Origin: Prevotella sp.
GTDB lineage: Bacteria > Bacteroidota > Bacteroidia > Bacteroidales > Bacteroidaceae
Assembly (NCBI GenBank): GCA_016284635.1
Contig: JAEEPF010000002.1
Coordinates: 1-64,000, forward strand
Length of the DNA: 64,000 nucleotides
Reading direction: 5' to 3'
A model generated the notes under the pieces. It made no database searches. It was not told the DNA's origin and worked only from the letters and a program-made list of their open reading frames with translations. The translations under genes were made by a program, and so were the position numbers. This document shows positions 8,685 to 16,538 of this stretch, one piece after another; position 1 is the stretch's first letter; each line of letters opens with the position of its first letter.

Positions 8685-10433
8685 ATGGCAGACAATGCAC
8701 AGTTGATCGCTCAGTGCGAGGCACGGGCAAAAGAATGGCTCTCTCCCGCCTTTGATGAGGAGACACGTAAGGAAGTTCAGGCAATGCTCGACGCAGAGGA
8801 CAAGACAGCCCTCATCGATGCATTCTATCAGAACCTCGAGTTTGGAACGGGTGGACTCCGTGGCATCATGGGTGCCGGAACCAACCGCATGAACAAGTAC
8901 ATCGTAGGCATGGCCACACAGGGCTTTGCCAACTACATCCTCAAAGCCTTCCCAGGCCGCAAGGATCTCGCCGTCGTCGTAGGTCACGACTGCCGCAACA
9001 ACGGACGTATGTTCGCTGAGTCCGTGGCAGCCATCTTCTCCGCCAACGGCATCAAGGCTTATCTCTTCGAGAGCCTCCGTCCCACGCCAGAGATCTCCTT
9101 CGCCATCCGTCAGCTGGGAGCACAGGCAGGTGTCAACGTGACCGCCTCTCACAACCCCCGCGAGTACAATGGCTACAAAGCTTACTGGGAAGACGGTGCT
9201 CAGGTGCTGGCTCCGCACGATGTAGGCATCATCGAGGAAGTGAACAAGGTGACCATCGACCAGGTGAAGTTCGAGCCGAACTACGACCTCATCGAGATCA
9301 TCGGTGGTGAGATGGACTGGGACTACCTGCAGGCCGTCAAGGAGGCAATGGTCGATCAGGATGTCATCCTGCGTCAGAAAGACCTCAACATCGTCTACTC
9401 TCCGATGCACGGCACGGGCCGCGTCATCATCCCTGAGGCCTTGCGTTCTTGGGGGTTCCAGAACATCCACGTCGTACGCGAACAGATGGAGATCGACGGA
9501 AACTTCCCCACCGTCGTGTCGCCCAATCCTGAGAACGCTGAGGCAATGACCCTCGGCATGAAGCTGGGTACAAAACTCAATGCCGACCTCGTCATCGCAT
9601 CTGACCCCGATGCCGACCGTCTCGCCATCGTCTGCCGCAACTCGAAGGGCGAGTGGGAGATCCTCAACGGCAACCAGACCTGCATGATGTTCTGCTGGTA
9701 CATCATCGCCAACAAGAAGAAACTCGGCCAGTTGAAGGGCAACGAGTTCCTCGTGAAGACCATCGTCACCACCGAGGAAATTGCTGAGATTGCCAAGAAG
9801 AACGGTGTTGAGCTGCGCGACTGCTACACGGGCTTCAAGTGGATTGCCAACGAGATCCGCATTTCCGAGGGCAAGCAGAAGTACATCGGTGGTGGTGAGG
9901 AGTCGTTCGGATTCCTGCCGTTCGACAAGGTTCGCGATAAGGACTCCCCCGCATCTATCTGTCTCATCTGCGAGATTGCAGCCTGGGCCAAGGACAACGG
10001 CATGACGCTCTACGACCTGCTCATGAACATCTACGCCGAGTACGGCTTCTCGAAGGAGAGCACCATCAACGTGGTGAAGCCTGGCAAGAGCGGTGCCGAC
10101 GAGATCAAGCAGATGATGGTCGACTTCCGCGCCAATCCTCCGAAGGAACTGGGTGGCGAGCCCATCGTGCTCTGGAAGGACTATCAGACGCTGGAGGGCA
10201 AGAAGGCCGACGGCAGCGTGGAGAAGCTCAACATGCCCACCACGGCCAACGTGCTCCAGTGGTTCTGCGCCGACGGCACGAAGATTTCCGTACGTCCTTC
10301 GGGCACAGAGCCGAAGATCAAGTTCTACTGCGAGATCAAGGATGCCGGCTTCAAGGGTGCTGCCGACTACGACAAGTGTACCAAGGCTGCCGAGGAGCGC
10401 ATCGAGGCCATTAAGAAGAGCCTCAGTCTCTAA
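8685..10433 (+). CDS. Phospho-sugar mutase (phosphoglucomutase/phosphomannomutase)
   Basis: A 582-residue cytoplasmic alpha-D-phosphohexomutase, the long form common in Bacteroidota. The active serine lies in VTASHNPREYNGYKAY (Ser near 154), the metal loop is DPDADR (near 306), the sugar-specificity loop is GGGEESFG (near 401) and the phosphate-binding loop is RPSGTEPKIKFY (near 536). It interconverts hexose 1- and 6-phosphates and would feed glycogen synthesis (glgB lies 3 kb downstream) and sugar nucleotides. I chose ATG at 8685; a TTG six bases earlier extends the frame but lacks support. Confidence 0.93.
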   Translation: MADNAQLIAQCEARAKEWLSPAFDEETRKEVQAMLDAEDKTALIDAFYQNLEFGTGGLRGIMGAGTNRMNKYIVGMATQGFANYILKAFPGRKDLAVVVGHDCRNNGRMFAESVAAIFSANGIKAYLFESLRPTPEISFAIRQLGAQAGVNVTASHNPREYNGYKAYWEDGAQVLAPHDVGIIEEVNKVTIDQVKFEPNYDLIEIIGGEMDWDYLQAVKEAMVDQDVILRQKDLNIVYSPMHGTGRVIIPEALRSWGFQNIHVVREQMEIDGNFPTVVSPNPENAEAMTLGMKLGTKLNADLVIASDPDADRLAIVCRNSKGEWEILNGNQTCMMFCWYIIANKKKLGQLKGNEFLVKTIVTTEEIAEIAKKNGVELRDCYTGFKWIANEIRISEGKQKYIGGGEESFGFLPFDKVRDKDSPASICLICEIAAWAKDNGMTLYDLLMNIYAEYGFSKESTINVVKPGKSGADEIKQMMVDFRANPPKELGGEPIVLWKDYQTLEGKKADGSVEKLNMPTTANVLQWFCADGTKISVRPSGTEPKIKFYCEIKDAGFKGAADYDKCTKAAEERIEAIKKSLSL

Positions 10434-10440
10434 GATAGTT

Positions 10441-10525
10441 CCTACGGATTATACGGATTTTACGGATTTAAAACTTGCTGGAAATCAGTATAGATTTAAT
10501 CCGTAAAATCCGTAAAATCTGTAGG
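10441..10525. repeat. Iterated-word palindromic repeat (ACGGATT word)
   Basis: The left arm is CCTACGGATT-ATACGGATT-TTACGGATT. After about 28 nt, the right arm AATCCGTAA-AATCCGTAA-AATCTGTAGG is its reverse complement. The hairpin sits exactly between the convergent phosphoglucomutase and kdsB genes, where it may also work as a transcription stop. It is the same family as 1966-2040. Confidence 0.88.
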
Positions 10526-10534
10526 CTATTAATT

Positions 10535-11296
10535 CTATTTTTTCAGGAATGCCTCGGCCCTTGCGAGGTCTTCGGGAGTGTCGATGCCGACGGTCTCGAC
10601 GTCGGTGATGCCCACACGGATGCGGTAGCCGTTTTCGAGCCAGCGGAGCTGTTCGAGACTCTCGGCCTTCTCCAGGGCACTCTGCGGCAGACGTGTGACC
10701 TCGGCGAGCACTTCACGACGGTAGGCGTAGATGCCCAGATGCTTGAGGAAAGGGTAGTGGGTGAGCCACTCGTCGGCCTCTATACCTCTTATATATGGTA
10801 TGACGCTGCGGCTGAAGTAGAGGGCGAAGCCGCGACGGTCTGTGACGATCTTCGGCGAGTTGGGGTTGCGCACGGCGTCGATGGTCTCGAAGCGCTTGCC
10901 GAGGGTGCCGATCTGAGTGGCAGGGTCGTCGAAGAGGTGCATGAGCGTCTCGATCTGAGAAGGTTGGATGAAGGGTTCGTCGCCCTGAATGTTAATTACC
11001 ACCAGGTCATCTCCTTCCTCTTTCCTCTTTCCTCCTTCCTCGATCTTCTCCACAGCCTCCTCTATGCGGTCTGTTCCACTTTTGTGGTCGGCACGCGTCA
11101 TGACGGCACGTCCACCGAAGGCTTCAACGGTCTGGAAGATGCGCTCGTCGTCGGTGGCGACATAGGCCTCGGGCAGTACGCTGACGGCCTGTTCGTAGAC
11201 TCTCTGGATGACTGTCTTGCCGCCGAGCACGGCCAGCGGCTTGCCCGGGAAGCGCGTCGAGGCGTAGCGGGCGGGAATAACGGCTATGAACTTCAT
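10535..11296 (-). CDS. kdsB: CMP-Kdo synthetase (KdsB)
   Basis: A 253-residue 3-deoxy-manno-octulosonate cytidylyltransferase that activates Kdo with CTP for lipid A assembly. It has the N-terminal nucleotide loop IPARYASTRFPGKPL, a VINIQGDEPFI motif, and a C-terminal RWLENGYRI and ETVGIDTPEDL region. I chose the ATG at 11296; the longer frame adds 11 residues that precede the conserved MKFIAVIPARY start. Just before the catalytic VINIQGDEP strand there is an unusual Gly/Lys/Glu stretch (EEGGKRKEEGDD), encoded by an iterated AGGAAAG-word DNA segment at 11010-11043. A minus-strand TACCTTTG box is at 11334-11327. Confidence 0.93.
   Translation of the reverse strand: MKFIAVIPARYASTRFPGKPLAVLGGKTVIQRVYEQAVSVLPEAYVATDDERIFQTVEAFGGRAVMTRADHKSGTDRIEEAVEKIEEGGKRKEEGDDLVVINIQGDEPFIQPSQIETLMHLFDDPATQIGTLGKRFETIDAVRNPNSPKIVTDRRGFALYFSRSVIPYIRGIEADEWLTHYPFLKHLGIYAYRREVLAEVTRLPQSALEKAESLEQLRWLENGYRIRVGITDVETVGIDTPEDLARAEAFLKK
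11010..11043 (-). repeat. Iterated-word repeat inside kdsB, in frame
   Basis: On the coding strand the words GGAGG, AAAGAGG, AAAGAGG and AAGGAG follow one another, adding about ten Gly, Lys and Glu residues immediately before the conserved VINIQGDEP strand. The design matches the intergenic word repeats of this window but has no inverted arm. Confidence 0.6.
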
Positions 11297-11374
11297 TTTA
11301 AAATTTGTATTTTCTCTTTCTGGTTGCAAAGGTAATCAAAAATCTGCATTTTATCGTTAAATTATATGGAAAAG

Positions 11375-11406
11375 TTTGGGCGGCTGCAAAATTATTACTA
11401 CATTTG
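11375..11406 (+). promoter_or_regulatory. Promoter of the MORN-repeat gene
   Basis: TTTG (11375-11378), 20 nt, then TACATTTG (11399-11406), a full match to the Bacteroidota consensus, 25 nt before the chosen ATG at 11431. This rules out the longer frame that opens at 11305. Confidence 0.8.
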
Positions 11407-11430
11407 CAAAGATTTTCAAATGACTACTCA

Positions 11431-12549
11431 ATGACAACCAAACGATATATCATCACAATCATGGCCCTCATGCTCCTGATGCCCGTTGGCGCCCAGAAGA
11501 TTACGCTCGGCACGACGACGACCAAGGACGGGGGAGACTACAACGGAGAGATACAGGCGGGTAAGCCCCACGGCAAGGGCCGCACAGTATATAAGAATGG
11601 TAACGTGTACGAAGGCGAGTACGAAAAGGGTAAGCGCCAGGGTTACGGCACATACGTCTTCAAGGACGGCGAGAAATACGAGGGCGAATGGTTCCAGGAC
11701 CAGCAGCACGGTCAGGGTATCTACTACTTCGCCAACAACAACCGCTACGAAGGCTTGTGGTTCCGCGACTACCAGCACGGACACGGCGTCATGTACTACT
11801 TTAACGGCGACAAATATGACGGCGCGTGGTTCAAGGACATGCGTTCGGGCAAGGGCCGTTATACGTTCGCCGGCGGTGCCTATTACGACGGTGACTGGCT
11901 GAACGACAAGAAGCAGGGGCAGGGCACGTTCGACTGGGGCGACGGCTCTTCGTATAAGGGAGAATGGAAGGACAATATGCGCTCGGGCAAGGGCACCTTC
12001 CGCTATGCCGACGGTGACACATACACCGGGCAATGGGCCCACGACGAGATGAACGGACGGGGCATCTACAAGTTCCAGAACGGCGACGTGTATGAGGGTG
12101 ACTACGTGAACGGCAACCGTACGGGATCGGGCATCTTCAGCTATGCCAACGGTGACCGTTACTCCGGCTCGTTCGTGAACGGCGACAAACAGGGCCAGGG
12201 CACGTTCGTATGGAAGAACGGCGATATGTACACCGGCCAGTGGCGCGCCGATAAGCAGGACGGCCGTGGCAAGCTGACGAAGAAGAGCGGCGACACGGTG
12301 GAGGGTGTGTTCCGCAACGGCAAGACCAACGGCGAGTGCGTCATGCGCTTTGCCGACGGCTCGAAGTTCAAGGGGCACATGAAGGACGGCAAGCGCAACG
12401 GGCCTGCCATCGAGGAGGACAAGGACGGTAACCGTTTCGAGGGTACCTACGTCGACGATGTGCGCGACGGCAAGTTCATCGAGAAGGACCGCAACGGCCG
12501 CATCATCCGCCAAGGCACTTATACTAGAGGCCACCGGTCAGTAAATTGA
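11431..12549 (+). CDS. Secreted MORN-repeat protein
   Basis: A 372-residue protein with a signal peptide of about 22 residues (ending PVGAQ) followed by roughly thirteen MORN repeats of about 23 residues, with the pattern YEGEW/F-x-G-K-x-H/G-G-x-G. MORN arrays form flat beta-hairpin sheets that bind lipid or protein partners; nothing enzymatic is seen. The start is fixed by the promoter at 11375-11406. The N-terminal half of the GH25 lysozyme at 29-30 kb also has MORN-like strands, suggesting a shared cell-surface context. Confidence 0.88.
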   Translation: MTTKRYIITIMALMLLMPVGAQKITLGTTTTKDGGDYNGEIQAGKPHGKGRTVYKNGNVYEGEYEKGKRQGYGTYVFKDGEKYEGEWFQDQQHGQGIYYFANNNRYEGLWFRDYQHGHGVMYYFNGDKYDGAWFKDMRSGKGRYTFAGGAYYDGDWLNDKKQGQGTFDWGDGSSYKGEWKDNMRSGKGTFRYADGDTYTGQWAHDEMNGRGIYKFQNGDVYEGDYVNGNRTGSGIFSYANGDRYSGSFVNGDKQGQGTFVWKNGDMYTGQWRADKQDGRGKLTKKSGDTVEGVFRNGKTNGECVMRFADGSKFKGHMKDGKRNGPAIEEDKDGNRFEGTYVDDVRDGKFIEKDRNGRIIRQGTYTRGHRSVN

Positions 12550-12589
12550 CATTGAACGTTGAACATTGAACGTTGAACATTGAATATTT
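12545..12589 (+). repeat. Direct iterated-word repeat (TTGAACA/TTGAACG word)
   Basis: The words ATTGACA, TTGAACG, TTGAACA, TTGAACG, TTGAACA and TTGAATA follow one another in the gap between the MORN gene and the YhcH-like gene. There is no inverted arm. Confidence 0.8.
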
Positions 12590-12600
12590 AAAAAGAGCTT

Positions 12601-13050
12601 ATGATTATTGACACGATTGACAAGTTGAGTGACTACGTGGAACTGAATCCACTGTTTGCCGACGTAGTCGCATTTCTCAAAGCCAACGACCTCCAGACGA
12701 TGGCACCCGGCAAGTATCCCATCAAGGGCGAAGATGTCTTCCTGAACCTGCAGGTGGCCAAGCAGCGAACGAAGGACACCGCCTTCCTTGAGACGCACAT
12801 CAAGATGATCGACATCCAGATTCCTATCTCCTGCGCTGAGACCTACGGCTACTCACCGCTGGAAGACCTGCCCGCCTTCGAGTATGATGCCGAGATTGAC
12901 ATGACAAAGTATGGCGACACTAAGCCTCAGGACTATGTGACGCTCGAACCCGGCATGATGGTCATCTTCTTCCCTCAGGACGGACATGCTCCCTGCATCA
13001 TCGATGAACCCGAGATCAAAAAAGCCATCTTCAAGGTGAAGATGCAATGA
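12601..13050 (+). CDS. YhcH/YjgK/YiaL family protein
   Basis: A 149-residue single-domain protein of the YhcH/YjgK/YiaL (DUF386) beta-sandwich family, full length. Visible signatures are the GKYPIKGEDVFLNLQ segment, ETHIKMIDIQ near residue 60 and the metal-site-like FFPQDGHAPCI near residue 120. Relatives are linked to sialic acid or other sugar acid catabolism, but no such genes are adjacent. The 3' end lies 35 nt before the glgB start, so the two may be co-transcribed. Confidence 0.88.
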   Translation: MIIDTIDKLSDYVELNPLFADVVAFLKANDLQTMAPGKYPIKGEDVFLNLQVAKQRTKDTAFLETHIKMIDIQIPISCAETYGYSPLEDLPAFEYDAEIDMTKYGDTKPQDYVTLEPGMMVIFFPQDGHAPCIIDEPEIKKAIFKVKMQ

Positions 13051-13085
13051 ATCACGAATCTGTAATATCAATAAAAATACATCCT

Positions 13086-15218
13086 ATGGCAACGAAGAAA
13101 GAAACAACCGCAAAGAAGGCTGCTCCGAAGAAAGCTGCAGCCCCGAAGAGAACTGCCGCCAAGAAAACTACGGCAAAGTCTAAAGCTCAAAGTCTTGAAT
13201 CTCAGGCTCCACAGCATATCGGCCTGGTGCGTAACGACGGTTGGCTGGAACCCTTTGAGGACGCTATTCGCGGACGTCACGACCACGCTTTGTGGAAGAT
13301 CAACCAGCTGACGCAAAACGGCAAGAAGAAACTGTCGGACTTCGCCACGGGCCATCTCTACTTCGGACTCCACAAGCTGCCGAAGGGCTGGGTGTTCCGC
13401 GAGTGGGCGCCCAACGCCACCGACATCTACCTGATCGGTGACTTCAACGACTGGCAGGAGAACGAGAAATACCGCTGCAAGCGCATCGCTGGTACGGACA
13501 ACTGGGAGCTGAAACTCTCGGAGAAGGCCATGAAGCACGGACAGCTCTATAAGATGAAGGTGAAGTGGAACGGTGGTGAGGGCGAGCGCATCCCCGCCTG
13601 GTGCCAGCGCGTGGTGCAGGACGACCAGACGAAAATCTTCTCTGCCCAGGTGTGGAACCCCGAGAATCCCTACGTGTTCAAGAAGAAGACATTCAAGCCC
13701 AAGAAGAACCCGCTGTTGATCTACGAGTGCCACGTGGGTATGGGACAGGATGCAGAGAAAGTGGGCACCTATACCGAGTTCAAGGACAACGTGCTGCCTC
13801 GTATCATCAACGACGGTTATAATTGCATCCAGGTGATGGCCATCCAGGAGCATCCCTACTATGGCTCCTTCGGCTACCACGTGTCGTCGTTCTTCGCTCC
13901 CTCCAGCCGTTTCGGCACGCCCGAGGAACTGAAGGAACTCATCGACACCGCCCATCAGAAGGGCATCGCCGTCATTATGGACATCGTACACTCACACGCC
14001 GTGAAGAACGAGGTGGAAGGACTCGGCAACCTCTGTGGCGACCCGAATCAGTTCTTCTATCCCGGCGACCGTCACGAGCATCCCGCCTGGGACTCGCTCT
14101 GCTTCGACTACGGCAAGGACGACGTGCTCCACTTCCTCCTCTCCAACTGTAAGTATTGGCTCGAGGAATACCACTTCGACGGCTTCCGTTTCGACGGTGT
14201 CACCTCGATGCTCTACTACTCACACGGACTGGGAGAGGCCTTCGGCGGCTACGGCGACTACTTCAACGGTCACGAGGACGACAACGCCATCTGCTATCTC
14301 ACACTCGCCAACAAGCTCATCCACGAGGTGAACCCCAACGCCATCACCATCGCCGAGGAAGTATCCGGCATGCCCGGACTCGCTGCGAAGTTTGAGGACG
14401 GCGGCTACGGCTTCGACTACCGTATGGCCATGAACATCCCCGACTACTGGATCAAGACGATTAAAGAGGTACGCGATGAGGACATCAACGTGTGCTCCAT
14501 CTTCTGGGAGGTCAAGAACCGTCGTCCTGACGAGAAGACCATCTCATACTGCGAGTCTCACGACCAGGCACTCGTGGGCGACAAGACCATCATCTTCCGC
14601 CTTATCGACGCCGACATGTACTGGCACTTCGCCAAAAAGGACGTCAACGACATGGCTCAGCGCGGTATCGCCATGCACAAGATGATCCGCCTCGTCACCG
14701 CTGCGGCCATCAACGGCGGCTACCTGAACTTCATGGGTAACGAGTTCGGCCATCCCGAGTGGATCGACTTCCCGCGTGAGGGTAACGGCTGGTCATACAA
14801 GTACGCCCGCCGTCAGTGGAACCTCGTCGACAACAAGGACCTCTGCTACCACTGGCTCGGAGACTTCGACCGTGAGATGCTGAAGGTCATCAAGTCGCAG
14901 AAGAACTTCCAGGACACGCCCGTCACCGAGATCTGGCACGACGACGGCGACCAGGTGCTCTGCTTCATGCGCGGCGACCTCGTCTTCGTGTTCAACTTCT
15001 CGCCGACACGCTCGTACACCGACTACGGCTTCCTCGTGCCCACAGGCTCCTACGAAGTGGTGCTGAACACCGACTCGAAGGACTTCGGCGGCAACGGCTT
15101 TGCTGACGACACGATGACGCACCTGACGAACTACGACCCGTTGTATGTCAACGACCATAAGGAGTGGCTCAAACTCTACATCCCCGCCCGCTCCGCCGTC
15201 GTCCTCCGCAAGGTGTAA
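13086..15218 (+). CDS. glgB: 1,4-alpha-glucan branching enzyme (GH13_8 type) with histone-like N-terminal tail
   Basis: A 710-residue cytoplasmic enzyme that makes alpha-1,6 branches in glycogen. A CBM48-like domain (about 85-190) precedes the GH13 barrel. The catalytic nucleophile is in DGFRFDGVTSM (Asp near 369), the acid/base in TIAEEVSG (Glu near 424) and the third carboxylate in CESHDQ (Asp near 492). The short spacing and the MDIVHSHAVKN region resemble the eukaryote-like GH13_8 group. Residues 2-35 are an odd Lys/Ala/Thr tail (TKKETTAKKAAPKKAAAPK and on), like histone H1 tails, and residues 32-42 (SKAQSLESQAP) come from an AAAGCTCAAAG word repeat. The ATG at 13086 is preferred over an upstream in-frame ATG at 13047 that overlaps the previous gene. 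Confidence 0.93.
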   Translation: MATKKETTAKKAAPKKAAAPKRTAAKKTTAKSKAQSLESQAPQHIGLVRNDGWLEPFEDAIRGRHDHALWKINQLTQNGKKKLSDFATGHLYFGLHKLPKGWVFREWAPNATDIYLIGDFNDWQENEKYRCKRIAGTDNWELKLSEKAMKHGQLYKMKVKWNGGEGERIPAWCQRVVQDDQTKIFSAQVWNPENPYVFKKKTFKPKKNPLLIYECHVGMGQDAEKVGTYTEFKDNVLPRIINDGYNCIQVMAIQEHPYYGSFGYHVSSFFAPSSRFGTPEELKELIDTAHQKGIAVIMDIVHSHAVKNEVEGLGNLCGDPNQFFYPGDRHEHPAWDSLCFDYGKDDVLHFLLSNCKYWLEEYHFDGFRFDGVTSMLYYSHGLGEAFGGYGDYFNGHEDDNAICYLTLANKLIHEVNPNAITIAEEVSGMPGLAAKFEDGGYGFDYRMAMNIPDYWIKTIKEVRDEDINVCSIFWEVKNRRPDEKTISYCESHDQALVGDKTIIFRLIDADMYWHFAKKDVNDMAQRGIAMHKMIRLVTAAAINGGYLNFMGNEFGHPEWIDFPREGNGWSYKYARRQWNLVDNKDLCYHWLGDFDREMLKVIKSQKNFQDTPVTEIWHDDGDQVLCFMRGDLVFVFNFSPTRSYTDYGFLVPTGSYEVVLNTDSKDFGGNGFADDTMTHLTNYDPLYVNDHKEWLKLYIPARSAVVLRKV
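13180..13208 (+). repeat. AAAGCTCAAAG-word repeat inside glgB, in frame
   Basis: CTAAAGCTCAAAGTCTTG and the following AATCTCAGG resemble the intergenic AAAGCTCAAAGTTC elements at 15223-15251 and 21199-21235. It encodes the end of the Lys/Ala tail (KAQSLESQ). Confidence 0.5.
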
Positions 15219-15222
15219 TCAT

Positions 15223-15251
15223 AAAGTTCAAAGCTCAAAGTTCAAAGTTCA
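15223..15251 (+). repeat. Direct iterated-word repeat (AAAGTTC/AAAGCTC word)
   Basis: AAAGTTC, AAAGCTC, AAAGTTC, AAAGTTC in sequence, filling the gap between glgB and the next gene and ending at its ATG. The reverse complement of the same 28 nt occurs at 21199-21235 ahead of nothing but the lolC/E-type gene, so this is a true dispersed repeat. Confidence 0.85.
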
Positions 15252-16448
15252 ATGAACTATAATCATCCTTTGAAAAACGGTAGCACCGTCACCATCCGCG
15301 TGATGTGTGCTATTGTTTTTCTCTTGTTCTCCTTCTGCTGGCTCTTCTTCTTCCAGGCAGACCAGCTGGCGATGACGCAGCATGTGCTCAGCGGCGGACT
15401 GACGCATTACGATCCCATCTTGGGCACGCTCATCATCACCAGCGTGCTGATGCTGTTGCAGTTGGTTATCAACGGTTTCTTCAAACTGAAGAAGCGGTCG
15501 CATGCGCTCACGTATGTCCCCTCGATGATGCTGCTGGCCCTCGTATCGAAGGTCAGTCAGCAGATAGAGAGCGGCGACGGTGTGAGCTTGTGGATCTGGG
15601 TGCTGTCCGTGCTGGTGCTGTTGCTGTGGGGAGCCGTTGCCTGGGTGGCGAAGCTCGCGCAGGAGGTGGAGTCAGACCGCGACTACTCGCTCTTCTCGCG
15701 ACCGATGTGGATCAACGCCCTGCTGATGGCCGTGCAGATCATCTGCGTGGCATGGATTGGCAACACCAACGCTGTCTACCACTATCGCATGCAGACCGAG
15801 ACGCTGCTGGCCGACGGCAAATACCAGAAGGCGCTCGAGGTGGGCAAACGGTCGCTGGAGAGCGACGCCAACCTGCTGATGCTGCGCATGTATGCCCTGG
15901 CCAGGGAGAATGCTCTTGGCGAGAAACTGTTTGAATATCCCATCACGGCCAACGTGGAGCAGATGCTGCCCACCAGCGGACGCACGCGGATGTACTACTG
16001 CTCGGAAGACAGCCTCTACAAGTTCCTTGGCGGCCGTCCCGCAGAGCCGATGACGCCCATGCACTTCCTCGATCTGCTGGAGCGCAGGGACACTACATTG
16101 AATTCTCGCACCCTCGCGCCCTCACGCTCCCGCACCTCTGTATCTCCCGTGATCGACTACAAACTCTGCGGTTTGCTCATCGACCGTCAGATAGACCGCT
16201 TCGCCCGTGAGATCGGCAAGTACTATGAGCTCGACGGCCATTTGCCGAAGCACTACCGTGAGGCCCTCGTGCTCTACACCCATTCCCGTTCGAACCCCGT
16301 CGTGGTCTATCATCACGCTGTGACCGACGAAGACTGGCGCAACCTTATAGAACTGGAGCGCCGCTATCCCGATCCCACCGAGCGACAGGGTAGGGTAGAG
16401 GACCAGTACCACGGCACCTATTGGTACTATTACAAGTATCTGAAATAA
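15252..16448 (+). CDS. Membrane protein with C-terminal TPR-like region
   Basis: A 398-residue protein with an N-terminal membrane helix, then further hydrophobic segments at about residues 60-75, 95-130 and 155-170, giving four or five passes. A soluble helical region with TPR-like character follows (ADGKYQKALEVGKRSLESDANLLMLRMYAL). It resembles the DUF6057 family of Bacteroidota, a comparison from memory that needs a profile search. No function is assigned. Residues about 284-297 (NSRTLAPSRSRTSV) are encoded by an iterated CTCGCACC/CTCGCGCC/CTCACGCTC segment and look like an in-frame repeat insertion. The gene follows glgB directly. Confidence 0.7.
   Translation: MNYNHPLKNGSTVTIRVMCAIVFLLFSFCWLFFFQADQLAMTQHVLSGGLTHYDPILGTLIITSVLMLLQLVINGFFKLKKRSHALTYVPSMMLLALVSKVSQQIESGDGVSLWIWVLSVLVLLLWGAVAWVAKLAQEVESDRDYSLFSRPMWINALLMAVQIICVAWIGNTNAVYHYRMQTETLLADGKYQKALEVGKRSLESDANLLMLRMYALARENALGEKLFEYPITANVEQMLPTSGRTRMYYCSEDSLYKFLGGRPAEPMTPMHFLDLLERRDTTLNSRTLAPSRSRTSVSPVIDYKLCGLLIDRQIDRFAREIGKYYELDGHLPKHYREALVLYTHSRSNPVVVYHHAVTDEDWRNLIELERRYPDPTERQGRVEDQYHGTYWYYYKYLK
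16103..16139 (+). repeat. CCCTCGCGCC-word repeat inside a coding region, in frame
   Basis: The words TCTCGCACC, CTCGCGCC, CTCACGCTC and CCGCACCTC follow one another. They encode a low-complexity Ser/Arg/Thr/Pro stretch between two ordinary parts of the membrane/TPR protein. Confidence 0.6.
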
Positions 16449-16456
16449 ACGCATAT

Positions 16457-16506
16457 CTACACATAAAGAGGTATGAACCGAAAGGTTCGTCCCTCTTTGT
16501 GTGCGT
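16457..16506. terminator. Bidirectional hairpin terminator
   Basis: CACATAAAGAGG (16460-16471) pairs with CCTCTTTGTGTG (16492-16503), and an inner stem GAACC-GAAA-GGTTC closes the loop. It lies between the convergent membrane/TPR gene and the acyl-CoA ligase gene. There is no long T tract on either side, but the position and stability support a termination role. Confidence 0.65.
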
Positions 16507-16538
16507 AGGTTTGTAGGTATAAAAATGATACCAGGCGG

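Noticed and set aside
11305-11430. N-terminal extension of the MORN protein
   Set aside because: The extension covers the promoter at 11375-11406, so it cannot be transcribed from it; the ATG at 11431 begins a proper signal peptide.
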